A stretch of 64,000 nucleotides of DNA from Mycolicibacterium rhodesiae JS60 (GTDB taxonomy: Bacteria; Actinomycetota; Actinomycetes; Mycobacteriales; Mycobacteriaceae). Shown here one piece after another: positions 19,869 to 28,010 of this stretch. Each line of letters starts with the position of its first letter. The first letter of the stretch is position 1. Location of the stretch: positions 1 to 64,000 of the forward strand of contig AGIQ01000001.1 in assembly GCA_000230935.2 (NCBI GenBank), in the 5' to 3' direction. The position numbers and the translations under genes are program-made. The notes under the pieces were generated by a model, which worked only from the letters and a program-made list of their open reading frames with translations, was not told the origin of the DNA and ran no database searches.

Positions 19869-20750
19869 ATGACTGAAGTATTTCTCGGCAGGGAAGCGTT
19901 GGGCGATGGCCTGTCTCGCCACGATCTGCAGCGCTGGTACAGGCAGATGTTCCGGGGCGTTTACCTCCCGAAGTATGCGGCGCCCTCGTTGCGCGACCGC
20001 GCGACCGGCGCGTGGCTTTATACAGACCGAACGGGCGTCATCGGTGGTGTCGCGGCGTCGGCCCTGCTCGGTGCCCAATGGGTTGACGATGACGCGCCGA
20101 TCGAAGTGCTTGTGGGTGAACGGCGACGGCAACCGGGGCTGATCGTCCGCATGGACCGCCTCGGCGACGACGAAGTCGTGACGGCTGCCGGCCTTCCCGT
20201 GACGACGCCGTCGCGAACGGCCTTCGACATGGGCCGGTACCAGAAACGCGCGAGGGCGCTCGCGCGCCTGGATGCGTTGATGCGTGTCGCGCCATTTGAT
20301 TCCGCGAGTGTCGAGTTGCTGATGCGGCGCTATGGCCCGGTCAGGGGTATTCGTCAACTCCGCGACCTCCTGCCGTTGATCGACGCGGGCGCCGCGTCAC
20401 CGAAGGAGAGTTGGCTTCGGCTCCTTCTGATCGACGGCGGGTTGCCCGCGCCAGAGACGCAGATCCCCGTGTTCGACGGCGGGGTGCCGTTCGCCTACCT
20501 GGACATGGGTTACCGCGATATCAAGCTCGCATTCGAGTACGACGGCGACCAACACCGCAGCGATCGAGGTCAATACGTCAAAGATCAGCGCCGCCTGCCA
20601 GCGGTTGAAAGACAGGGGTGGGAGGTCATCCGCGTCATCGCCGAGGACAGACCCGCTGAGGTGCTATGGCGGGCGAAGGAGGCTTTCCTGCGCCGATGCG
20701 GCGCCGAGATCGACGAAAAGCCGAGATTTACTCGCACTTTCGCTGCGTAA
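19869..20750 (+). CDS. DUF559-type (PD-(D/E)XK/Vsr-like) nuclease-domain protein (Rv3714c position)
   Basis: 293 residues. The N-terminal half (1-170) resembles the AbiEi-like and winged-helix region of many mycobacterial paralogues: SRHDLQRWYR, then RGVYLPK. The C-terminal third carries a DUF559-like core with FEYDGDQHR (acidic residues at about 219-222) and VRE-type continuation ending RQGWEVIRV, which fits a PD-(D/E)XK nuclease fold. Sits alone between recR and gatD, as does Rv3714c. Its last 16 codons and stop lie inside repeat copy B, and copy A precedes it in opposite orientation. Biological role unknown; a nuclease-like or toxin-antitoxin relative is possible. Confidence 0.7.
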   Translation: MTEVFLGREALGDGLSRHDLQRWYRQMFRGVYLPKYAAPSLRDRATGAWLYTDRTGVIGGVAASALLGAQWVDDDAPIEVLVGERRRQPGLIVRMDRLGDDEVVTAAGLPVTTPSRTAFDMGRYQKRARALARLDALMRVAPFDSASVELLMRRYGPVRGIRQLRDLLPLIDAGAASPKESWLRLLLIDGGLPAPETQIPVFDGGVPFAYLDMGYRDIKLAFEYDGDQHRSDRGQYVKDQRRLPAVERQGWEVIRVIAEDRPAEVLWRAKEAFLRRCGAEIDEKPRFTRTFAA

Positions 20751-20772
20751 TGTCGGTTTGGGCGCAAAAGGA
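20703..20772 (+). repeat. 70-bp interspersed repeat, copy B
   Basis: Plus-strand copy, about three quarters identical to copy C and in inverted orientation relative to copy A. It covers the 3' end of the DUF559 gene, including the TAA stop at 20748-20750, and reaches to within 2 bp of the convergent gatD stop. Arms GCGCCGAGATCGAC and GTCGGTTTGGGCGC are largely complementary. Confidence 0.8.
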
Positions 20773-20773
20773 G

Positions 20774-21475
20774 TCAGCGGGCGGCGAGTCGCTCGCGGCG
20801 CAGCTGTTCGACCTCGGCCAGGGCGAGGGGTTCCAGAGGCCCGACGACGCGCGACAGCAGCAGGTCCGCCAACTCGGGATTACGCGCCAGGCAGGGGCCA
20901 TGCAGGTACGTCGCGATCACACTGCCTTGGACGGCGCCGTCATAGCCGTCGCCTGCGCGGTTGCCGGCACCCTTGACGACCGCGGCCAGTGGCCGCGCGT
21001 CCGGTCCCAAAACCGTTCCACCGCGGTGGTTTTCGAAACCCGTCAACGGCTGCGTCATACCGTCGATCAGCGGCGTGGACACGACTTCGCCGATCGTGCG
21101 GTTGGGCTGCGGCGAGGTCGTCACATCCAGCAAGCCGACACCCTCGACTCGCTCCCCGGCCGACGTCTCATACCAGTGGCCCAGCACCTGGATTGCCGCG
21201 CAGATCGCCAGTACCGGTGCGCCCCGGGCGGCCGCCCGCTGCAAACCCTGATGTGTCAGAAGATGTTTGGTGGCCAGCCGCTGGGCGTAGTCCTCGGCCC
21301 CGCCGAGGGTGTAGAGGTCGAGAGAGTCAGGTACCGGATCGGCCAGCGTGATCTCGACGATCTCGGCGGCAATCCCGCGCAGCCGCAATCGCTGTCGCAG
21401 CACGACGGCATTGCCCCCGTCCCCGTAGGTGCCCATGACATCGGGCAGCACCAGCCCGATCTGAACGTCAGCCAC
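20774..21475 (-). CDS. gatD: Lipid II isoglutaminyl synthase, glutaminase subunit GatD
   Basis: 233 residues, GTG start. Class I glutamine amidotransferase of the CobB/CobQ type, with nucleophile Cys92 in VLAICAAIQ and a catalytic-site His in ATYLHGP near residue 200. GatD releases ammonia from glutamine for MurT, which amidates the alpha-carboxyl of D-Glu in lipid II. Its start overlaps the murT stop by 8 bp. The M. tuberculosis counterpart was long called cobQ2, a misnomer since cobalamin genes are absent here. Confidence 0.9.
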   Translation of the reverse strand: MADVQIGLVLPDVMGTYGDGGNAVVLRQRLRLRGIAAEIVEITLADPVPDSLDLYTLGGAEDYAQRLATKHLLTHQGLQRAAARGAPVLAICAAIQVLGHWYETSAGERVEGVGLLDVTTSPQPNRTIGEVVSTPLIDGMTQPLTGFENHRGGTVLGPDARPLAAVVKGAGNRAGDGYDGAVQGSVIATYLHGPCLARNPELADLLLSRVVGPLEPLALAEVEQLRRERLAAR

Positions 21476-22712
21476 CCATCCTCCCCAACGTCCGAGTCAG
21501 CTGCAGAAACGCGGTGTAGTTGGCCACCACCTCGACGTGGCCCTTCGGGCACGACATGATCGCATCAATTGTGTTGTGTACCAGGGTATGTGGCACGCCT
21601 GCATAGCCCAGTCGCACCGCAAGGTCGGTACCGCGCTCACCGGCGGCGACCACCGGTACGCCCTCGAAATGCTCGAAGTTGACGTCCCACAACCAGGACA
21701 GGTCTTCACCGTCGGGTACCTGGCCGTTGACCGAAATCACCACACCCTCGGCGGTGGTGTCGACCATCGACAGCGCCTCCTGCCAGCCGGCCGGGTTCTT
21801 GGCCAGCAGGATGCGCGCGGTGTGCTCGCCCATCGGCACGGTCTGATAGCGGCCTGCGACCTCGTCCACCGCGGATACGGCGGCCACCGCAGCCGCGGGG
21901 TCGGCCCCCAGTGCCACCGCGGCGGCGACTGCCTGAGTAGCGTTGCCCCGGTTGACTTTTCCCGGCAACGACAGCCGCATCGGCAGCTCGAGTCCGTCCG
22001 GTCCGTAGATCTTCGCCTCGTCGTACCACCATTGCGGGCTGGGCCGCTTGAAGTCGGTACCCGTTGAGTACCAGTGCGATTGGTCGCGCACGATCACCTC
22101 GCCGCTGCGCGGGCAGCTGACCGAGTCGTTGGCCCAGCCGCCGCCCGCGGCCACCCACACCACCCGGGGAGCGTCATAGGCCGCCGAGGTCATCAGAACG
22201 TCGTCACAGTTGGCGACCACGATCGCGCCCGGGTGACGAGCCAGTCCGGCGCGCAGCGTGCGCTCGATATGGTTGATCTCGCCCACCCGGTCCAGCTGAT
22301 CGCGGGACAGATTCAGCAGCACGATCACCTCGGGATTGACCGCGTCGGCGACGTGCGGGACATGCATCTCGTCGACCTCGAGGGCGGCCAGCGTCGCATC
22401 GCGAGACCCGGCCAGCGCGGCCACCAAGCCGGCGTCCATATTGGCCCCCTCGGCGTTGGTGGCGACGGGGCCGAGAGTGGCGAGTGCGGCCGCCGTCATC
22501 CGGGTTGTTGTGGACTTGCCGTTGGTGCCGGTCACGACGACGGTGCGCCGGCCGGCGCCGAGTTGGCCCAAGATCGAGCGGTCCAGGGTCATCGCGACCA
22601 GACCACCGATCATGGCGCCGGCGCCGCGGCCGGTCACGCGGGAGGTCCAGCGCGCGGCGGAACCAGCGGCCAGCGCAGCGCGGCCCCGTAGTGTCATCGT
22701 CGGCTTGGGCAT
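21468..22712 (-). CDS. murT: Lipid II isoglutaminyl synthase, ligase subunit MurT
   Basis: 414 residues. Mur-ligase central domain with P-loop GTNGKSTTT (Lys66) and NLSRDQLDR, then a C-terminal DUF1727 domain that docks GatD. The middle insertion, where S. aureus MurT has a four-Cys zinc ribbon, retains only one Cys here (SCPRSG), so the ribbon is probably not metal-loaded. MurT activates D-iGlu of lipid II with ATP and receives ammonia from GatD. Amidated lipid II is needed for efficient crosslinking, so the pair is usually essential. Confidence 0.9.
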   Translation of the reverse strand: MPKPTMTLRGRAALAAGSAARWTSRVTGRGAGAMIGGLVAMTLDRSILGQLGAGRRTVVVTGTNGKSTTTRMTAAALATLGPVATNAEGANMDAGLVAALAGSRDATLAALEVDEMHVPHVADAVNPEVIVLLNLSRDQLDRVGEINHIERTLRAGLARHPGAIVVANCDDVLMTSAAYDAPRVVWVAAGGGWANDSVSCPRSGEVIVRDQSHWYSTGTDFKRPSPQWWYDEAKIYGPDGLELPMRLSLPGKVNRGNATQAVAAAVALGADPAAAVAAVSAVDEVAGRYQTVPMGEHTARILLAKNPAGWQEALSMVDTTAEGVVISVNGQVPDGEDLSWLWDVNFEHFEGVPVVAAGERGTDLAVRLGYAGVPHTLVHNTIDAIMSCPKGHVEVVANYTAFLQLTRTLGRMGG

Positions 22713-22802
22713 TGGGACGCAAGTTTATGCGGATCAAACCGTGTTGGCCGACACGGATTCGATGTCCCGGGCACTGTCGGACCTGCGTGCCATCCTGACT
22801 GT

Positions 22803-23792
22803 GTGAGCCACACCTGGGGTCGACCTGCCTGCGAGCCGGGCGACGGCTGGGTCGTCGTCGACGTCGAGACCTCGGGTTTTCGGCCCGGCCACGCCCGCAT
22901 CATCAGCCTCGCCGCCCTGGCGCTGGACCCGCAGGGGCGGGTCGAACATTCCGTTGTGAGCTTGCTCAACCCCGGCGTGGATCCCGGTCCCACCCACATC
23001 CACGGCCTGACCGCCGAGATGCTGGAGGACCAGCCGACGTTCGCCGATATCGCGCCGGATGTCATCGACCTGCTGCACGGCCGCACCCTGGTCGCCCACA
23101 ACGTGGCGTTCGACTACTCGTTCCTGGCCAGTGAAGCCGAGTTGGCCGGCACGGCGCTGCCGGTGGACACCGTGATGTGCACCGTCGAGCTGGCCCGCCG
23201 CCTGGAACTGGGCCTGGAGAATCTACGGCTGGAGACCCTGGCCCGGCACTGGGCCGTCCCACAGACCCGCGCTCACGACGCATTCGACGACGCGCTGGTC
23301 TTGTCTCGCGTGCTGGCCCCGGCTTTGCAGCGAGCCCGCGAACGTGAGGTGTGGTTGCCGGTCCGGCCGGCGACGCGTCGCCGCTGGCCCAACGGCCGGA
23401 TTACCCACGATGAGCTGCGGCCACTGAAAATGCTGGCCTCCCGGATGCCCTGCCCGTATCTGAACCCCGGGCCGTACCGGCGCGGTGGCCCGTTGGTCCA
23501 GGGCATGCGGGTCGCGCTGTCGGCCGAGGTGAACCGCACGCACGAGGAACTCGTCGAGCGCATCATTCACGCCGGGCTGGCCTACGCCGATGCCGTCGAC
23601 CCGCAGACCTCGCTGGTGATCTGCAATGAGCGGACGCCCGAACAGGGCAAGGGATATCTCGCCCGCGAACTCGGCGTGCCGGTGGTGTCGGACCGGCAGT
23701 TCATGGATTCGATCGCCTCGGTGGCCAACGGCACCGGAATCGACGAGTTCGCGCCTTCGGTCGATCAGGGTCAGCAGTTCGCATTGTTCTGA
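22803..23792 (+). CDS. dnaQ: DnaQ-like DEDDh 3'-5' exonuclease with C-terminal BRCT-like domain
   Basis: 329 residues, GTG start. Exonuclease motifs: DVETSG (Exo I), AHNVAFDYSFL (Exo II) and HDAFDDA (Exo III DEDDh). Residues about 230-310 resemble a BRCT domain (GMRVALSAE ... GVPVVSDRQF), an architecture common in actinobacterial DnaQ paralogues. In mycobacteria replication proofreading is done by the PHP domain of DnaE1, so this enzyme is more likely a repair exonuclease despite the name. Divergent from murT with 90 bp between. Confidence 0.85.
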   Translation: MSHTWGRPACEPGDGWVVVDVETSGFRPGHARIISLAALALDPQGRVEHSVVSLLNPGVDPGPTHIHGLTAEMLEDQPTFADIAPDVIDLLHGRTLVAHNVAFDYSFLASEAELAGTALPVDTVMCTVELARRLELGLENLRLETLARHWAVPQTRAHDAFDDALVLSRVLAPALQRAREREVWLPVRPATRRRWPNGRITHDELRPLKMLASRMPCPYLNPGPYRRGGPLVQGMRVALSAEVNRTHEELVERIIHAGLAYADAVDPQTSLVICNERTPEQGKGYLARELGVPVVSDRQFMDSIASVANGTGIDEFAPSVDQGQQFALF

Positions 23793-23826
23793 TGGGCCCT
23801 TCGCTAGCATCGCCACCGGGGTGGTG

Positions 23827-26157
23827 ATGTCAGTGGAGCACCGCAGGGTCAAGCCGCAATCGGCGTTGCCGATTCTGTCCTCGGCGATCGCCTGCCTTCT
23901 CCTCGCCCTCGTGTTCGGTTTCAGCTGGGGCGGAAACCACACCATTCTGATCGTGGACGCCTTGGCCTTCTCCGCTTTCAGCCTCTACGCGGCCGTGTGC
24001 TCGACCATCGCGGCCCGCGCCGCCCACGGACGGAACCGCGCGGCCTGGACCACCATGGCGATCGCGCTATACGTATGGACGGCCGGAGAATTGACCAGGG
24101 CCCTGTACACCCTTGTGTTGAACCGCTCGCTGTTCCCGTCGCCGGCGGATTTCCTGTATCTGGTGTTTGTCGTGCTGGTCTGCGTCGCGTTCATTCAGTT
24201 TCCGCCCGAACCGACGATGGGCTCCCGCATACGCGTGCTCTTCGACGCGTTGATCGTGGCGATCTCGTTGTTCATCGTGTTGTGGGTGCTGGTGCTCGGC
24301 AACGTGTATCAGGCCACCCGGGTGGACAGCGTCATGCAGGGGCGCGCACTGCTGTACCCGATGTTCATCCTGTTCATCTTCGTCGCGGCGGTGGTGTTCG
24401 TGGTCCGGTCCGGTGCGGGCGACAGCGTCGTGATGTGGCTCCTCATGGGCGCGGTCACGCTCCTGGCGTTCTCGGGAGTCACCTACGCCTTCCTGCAAGG
24501 TGCCAATCGCTATCACCCCGGACACCTCACGAGTATTGGTTGGGTGCTTGGGATGTCGTGCTTCGGTGCGGCCGCCCTGCTGAGCCGCCGGCCGCGCTCA
24601 CCGGTGTCGCCGACGAGTGCGCCGCAGTCCTCAATCGTATTGTGGCTGCCCTATGTGCCACTGCTGTTGGCAGGCACCATTGGGCCGGCAATCGCGATGA
24701 CCGGTGTCCTGCGGATCGGTGTCCCGATTCTGATGGCGTTCCTCTGTATCCGCCAGGTGAGCTCCGGGTGGGAGAACCGCCGATTGCTCACTGCCGCAGC
24801 CGATCAGGCGTTGCGTGATCCGTTGACCGGGCTGGCCAACCGTACCCTGTTCCAGGACCGGCTGGCGCACGCGATGGCGCTGCGTCGCCGCGACGACCGC
24901 GTGGTGGCGGTGGTGTCGCTGGACCTCGACGACTTCAAGCTGATCAACGACAGCATGGGACATCCCGCCGCAGACAGCCTTTTGGTTCGCGTGGGTCAGC
25001 GCATTGTCGCCAATGTGCGGCCAGGAGATACGGTCGCGCGCCTTGGCGGCGACGAGTTCGCGTTGCTGCTCGAGGGCGGAGCGGACGAAGCACATCTGGT
25101 GTGTGAGCAGGTGATCTCGTCATTCGACACACCGTTCATAGTCGACGGTCACGAAGTGCTGGTGCGTCCGAGCGCTGGGATGGCGGTCACCTTGTTGGCC
25201 GAAACAGAGCTCGAGCCAGAGGAATTGGTGAAGCGCGCCGATATCGCGATGTACTTCGCGAAGCGCTCACGCGATGCGACAGTTCACACGTTCAGCTCGG
25301 ATATGGCGTTGCTCGATCCAGGTGTCGAGGAGGTGACGAACACCGGCGAGAACCGTTCGGTCTCCAGTGGTGCGGCGCAGGTGCGCTTGCTCGGTGAACT
25401 GCGGCGCACCATCGACCGTGGCGGCCTCGAAATGGTCTATCAGCCCAAGCTGGACCTGAGCACCAGCCGCGTCGTGGGCGTGGAAGCGCTGCTGCGGTGG
25501 CCCCACCCGAGGCTGAAAGTACTTCGGCCAGCGGCCTTTTTACCTCTGATCCTGCGGCATGGTTTAATGCGCCCGGTCACTGATCTGGTATTCAAGAAGG
25601 TGCTGGATGACGTAGCGCGATGGGTGTCGATGGGGCTGGACGTTCCGGTCGCGGTCAACCTGTTCGCGCCATTGCTCCGGGACGCCTCTCTGCCGGAGGC
25701 GGTGGGAAGCTTCCTCCAAACGCGTGGTCTGCCGGCCCGGCTGCTGACCATCGAGATCACCGAGGACCTCGTTCTCGACGAGGTCGGGCGGGTGACGGGC
25801 GTACTGCAACGGCTGCGCGACGATGGGGTTCGTATCGCGATCGACGACTTCGGAAGTGGCTATTCGGCTTTGAGCTATCTGCGCGACCTGCCGATCGATG
25901 AGGTGAAATTCGATCGCCATTTCATCGCGGCGGTCGCCACCGACGAGCGGGCCGCCGCCGTGGTCAGCGCGGTGATCGAACTGACCCACAATCTCGGCAT
26001 CACGGTGGTCGCCGAGGGTGTCGAGGACGCTGAAACCGCGGCATGGTTGCGCGAGCATGGCTGTGATATCGGACAGGGCTACTACTTCGGCAGGCCCGTC
26101 CCCGCCGCCGAGATCCCGGGCCTGGTGGCCGAATACGCTCAGCGGTCCAAGAGCTGA
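23827..26157 (+). CDS. Membrane GGDEF-EAL cyclic-di-GMP enzyme
   Basis: 776 residues from the ATG at 23827; the open frame extends upstream into dnaQ but that part is not coding. About nine hydrophobic segments fill residues 15-320, a membrane sensor region of unknown ligand. The GGDEF domain has an intact GGDEF active site (residues 407-411), and five residues upstream lies RPGD, the RxxD inhibitory I-site. The EAL domain keeps EALLR (Glu553), EITED, DDFGSGYS, the Lys of EVKFD and AEGVED, so both synthesis and hydrolysis of c-di-GMP look possible. Mycobacteria have few such proteins, so it may set much of the c-di-GMP level. Confidence 0.9.
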   Translation: MSVEHRRVKPQSALPILSSAIACLLLALVFGFSWGGNHTILIVDALAFSAFSLYAAVCSTIAARAAHGRNRAAWTTMAIALYVWTAGELTRALYTLVLNRSLFPSPADFLYLVFVVLVCVAFIQFPPEPTMGSRIRVLFDALIVAISLFIVLWVLVLGNVYQATRVDSVMQGRALLYPMFILFIFVAAVVFVVRSGAGDSVVMWLLMGAVTLLAFSGVTYAFLQGANRYHPGHLTSIGWVLGMSCFGAAALLSRRPRSPVSPTSAPQSSIVLWLPYVPLLLAGTIGPAIAMTGVLRIGVPILMAFLCIRQVSSGWENRRLLTAAADQALRDPLTGLANRTLFQDRLAHAMALRRRDDRVVAVVSLDLDDFKLINDSMGHPAADSLLVRVGQRIVANVRPGDTVARLGGDEFALLLEGGADEAHLVCEQVISSFDTPFIVDGHEVLVRPSAGMAVTLLAETELEPEELVKRADIAMYFAKRSRDATVHTFSSDMALLDPGVEEVTNTGENRSVSSGAAQVRLLGELRRTIDRGGLEMVYQPKLDLSTSRVVGVEALLRWPHPRLKVLRPAAFLPLILRHGLMRPVTDLVFKKVLDDVARWVSMGLDVPVAVNLFAPLLRDASLPEAVGSFLQTRGLPARLLTIEITEDLVLDEVGRVTGVLQRLRDDGVRIAIDDFGSGYSALSYLRDLPIDEVKFDRHFIAAVATDERAAAVVSAVIELTHNLGITVVAEGVEDAETAAWLREHGCDIGQGYYFGRPVPAAEIPGLVAEYAQRSKS

Positions 26158-26241
26158 CCCGGGGCCTGCGGACATTCGAATTGAGCTGGCGTAGCGTCGA
26201 GTTGGGCCCACCGACTACCGCTTGGAGAAGGCAGTCCCGAC

Positions 26242-26370
26242 ATGAAGAAGATATTCGCCGCCACCGTTGGTGGGGCGGCAATTGCGCTGCTCGTAGTGTT
26301 CGCCGCGGCCAAGCGGCGCCAGTGGCTCGGGAACCGCAATTGTCACGGCCCATGGTGTCGGGAGCCGTGA
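26242..26370 (+). CDS. Possible 42-residue single-pass membrane peptide
   Basis: ATG preceded 10 nt upstream by GGAGAAGG, an unusually good ribosome site. The product starts MKKIFAATVGG, has one hydrophobic helix (about 4-24), then KRR and a tail with two Cys. Nothing else is coded in the 230-bp interval between the GGDEF-EAL gene and the convergent AraC gene. No homologue is recognised; short length keeps confidence moderate. Confidence 0.45.
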   Translation: MKKIFAATVGGAAIALLVVFAAAKRRQWLGNRNCHGPWCREP

Positions 26371-26388
26371 CGACGACCGCTGCATCGA

Positions 26389-27282
26389 TCAAATAGCCGC
26401 AGAGGGCTGGACGATTTCGCCGCGTCCCGTCGTATACCGACCGCGCCATTGTCGTGGCGACAAGCCGTGAACGCGCAGAAACACCCTGCCGAAGTAACCG
26501 GCATCGGAGATTCCGACCCGATGTGCGATTTCGGTGATGCTGAGTCCGGAATCGCGGAGCAGGATCCGTGCCTGCGCCATGCGCCTCTCGACGATCCAGT
26601 CACCCACGGTGCGGCCGGTACGCCTGCGGACGACCGTCGTGAGATGTCCCGGGGTCAGGCCCAATTCCGCAGCGACATGCCGTAGCGATATCGGTTTCCC
26701 CAGTTCTCGGTCGATCACGGTGAACATGTCTGCGATCAACGGCTCGCCGGACCTACGCAGGTCGTCGGCGAGGTCCTCGGTCATTCGGGCCAGATCTATG
26801 AGCAGCAAGGTGAGCTGAGCCAGGACCGCTGGCCGATAGCCATCCCGACGAACTAAAAGTTCGGATTCCATGGATTCAATCATGCTGTCCCAAAACAGTT
26901 TCCGATTCTCCGGCAGGCTGATCCGAAGTACCCCACCTGGCTGTCCGTGTAGAAACGGGAACAGCAGTGGATGCCGGCGCCAGGTCGGCCACGGCGAGTG
27001 CGTCCCGTCGGCCAGTGCTGAGGGGTCGAAGAACACCGCGATGCCGCGGGCTGTGTCTTCGAGTAGCGCAGGGTCGACGGTCTCGCCGGCCGCGACGACG
27101 CATACCGAACCGGTGTCCGGCAGGTACGTCATGACTGGAAACCCGTGGATATGCCGAGATTTCTCGGGTGGCCCATCTGGGTGCAGGCGCAATACCGCGA
27201 CCGGAGGGGAGGCAGGATCGGTCGGGTACTCGTAGATCGGCACCCCGTCGCGGTGGCGTACCGGCCGTGGGGCGGCAAGCAT
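26389..27282 (-). CDS. AraC-family transcriptional regulator
   Basis: 297 residues. The N-terminal half resembles a cupin-like ligand domain (GFPVMTYLPDTG region) and the C-terminal 100 residues contain two helix-turn-helix units (ISLRHVAAELGLTPGHL and LSITEIAHRVGISDAGYF), with the typical RVHGLSPRQWR ending. Divergent from a SAM methyltransferase gene with 73 bp of AT-rich DNA between, which suggests that it controls that gene. The start ATG lies only 6 nt after a -10-like TATATT, so its mRNA may be leaderless. Confidence 0.85.
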   Translation of the reverse strand: MLAAPRPVRHRDGVPIYEYPTDPASPPVAVLRLHPDGPPEKSRHIHGFPVMTYLPDTGSVCVVAAGETVDPALLEDTARGIAVFFDPSALADGTHSPWPTWRRHPLLFPFLHGQPGGVLRISLPENRKLFWDSMIESMESELLVRRDGYRPAVLAQLTLLLIDLARMTEDLADDLRRSGEPLIADMFTVIDRELGKPISLRHVAAELGLTPGHLTTVVRRRTGRTVGDWIVERRMAQARILLRDSGLSITEIAHRVGISDAGYFGRVFLRVHGLSPRQWRGRYTTGRGEIVQPSAAI

Positions 27283-27288
27283 GAGCCG

Positions 27289-27294
27289 AATATA
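27289..27294 (-). promoter_or_regulatory. -10 box for the AraC-type gene, leaderless spacing
   Basis: TATATT on the minus strand, with its last base 6 nt before the ATG at 27282. That distance places transcription start at the ATG itself. No ribosome site lies between. A GAATA/TATTC inverted repeat spans 27288-27303 and may be an operator. Confidence 0.5.
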
Positions 27295-27344
27295 GTCCTA
27301 TTCTTAACGAAGATCGCACGAGACATGTTGATGGAGAACAACCA

Positions 27345-27350
27345 ATATAG
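27345..27350 (+). promoter_or_regulatory. -10 box for the methyltransferase gene, leaderless spacing
   Basis: TATAGT followed 5 nt later by the ATG at 27356, within the AT-rich run AATATAGTATAT. There is no room for a ribosome site between, so the transcript is likely to begin at or next to the start codon. No good -35 is visible. Confidence 0.5.
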
Positions 27351-27355
27351 TATAT

Positions 27356-27994
27356 ATGACCAAAAATCATCCGCATTCAGTGGTGGGTAGTTGGGGCAAC
27401 CGCCACGACTATCTGCCGGCTGCCGGCCACGATCGGTTACTGCCCGCTTACGACCTCTTGACCTGGGTTGTGGGTTCTGGGCCCGTCTATGACCAGCTGA
27501 TCGCACAAGCGGCGTTGTTTGAGGGTGTGCGAGTGCTGGAGGTAGGTGCGGGGACGGGCAATGTGACAATCCGTGCGGCTCGGGCCGTCAAGTCAGCCGA
27601 TGTGACCGCACTGGATCCCGATCCGCGCGCGCTGGAGCGGGCTCGCCGCAAGGCGGCTGGCCGACCCGGGATCCGCTTCGAGCACGGCTATGCCCAGCAG
27701 CTGCCTTTCACCGACAGCACGTTCGATCGAGTGTTGTCGTCGATGATGCTGCATCACCTTGATCGCGAGGTGAAGGCGGCCGCGCTGGCTGAAGCGTTCC
27801 GCGTACTCAAATCGGGCGGCGAGATCCATATCGTCGACATCGTCCACGGGCACGGGCGGCTTCGAACGGGGGCCGGTGAGATACCGGAACTCATGCGACT
27901 GAGCGGATTCGATTGCGCCGTGACGGGTAGTCGCCGACTGCGATTCGTTGGGCCAGTGCAATACTACCGCGGCAGCAAACCACTACGGAAGTAG
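27356..27994 (+). CDS. Class I SAM-dependent methyltransferase
   Basis: 212 residues. SAM-binding motif I LEVGAGTGN (about 62-70), acidic residue of motif II in ALDPDP, and motif post-I patterns RVLSSMMLHHL, typical of the Methyltransf_11 family (UbiE/COQ5-like). Substrate unknown. Divergent from an AraC-type regulator and followed by a TetR-type regulator 16 bp downstream, so it is probably an induced function rather than housekeeping. Confidence 0.8.
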   Translation: MTKNHPHSVVGSWGNRHDYLPAAGHDRLLPAYDLLTWVVGSGPVYDQLIAQAALFEGVRVLEVGAGTGNVTIRAARAVKSADVTALDPDPRALERARRKAAGRPGIRFEHGYAQQLPFTDSTFDRVLSSMMLHHLDREVKAAALAEAFRVLKSGGEIHIVDIVHGHGRLRTGAGEIPELMRLSGFDCAVTGSRRLRFVGPVQYYRGSKPLRK

Positions 27995-27996
27995 TA
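27962..27996. promoter_or_regulatory. Possible operator before the TetR-type gene
   Basis: Contains ACTAC-GGAA-GTAGT, a perfect 5-bp inverted repeat at 27982-27995, plus a further TACTAC at 27962-27967. It lies 15-49 bp before the TetR-type start at 28011 and overlaps the end of the methyltransferase gene. Autoregulatory binding is inference. Confidence 0.35.
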
Positions 27997-28010
27997 CGCT
28001 GGCGGTTCTG

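Noticed and set aside
20774..21475. Cobyric acid synthase CobQ
   Set aside because: The protein is half the CobQ length, lacks the dethiobiotin-synthetase-like domain and is coupled to murT, so GatD is the better name.
23626..23826. Upstream extension of the GGDEF-EAL gene into dnaQ
   Set aside because: The added residues are Arg/Ser-rich with no features and overlap certain dnaQ coding; the ATG at 23827 starts the first membrane helix.
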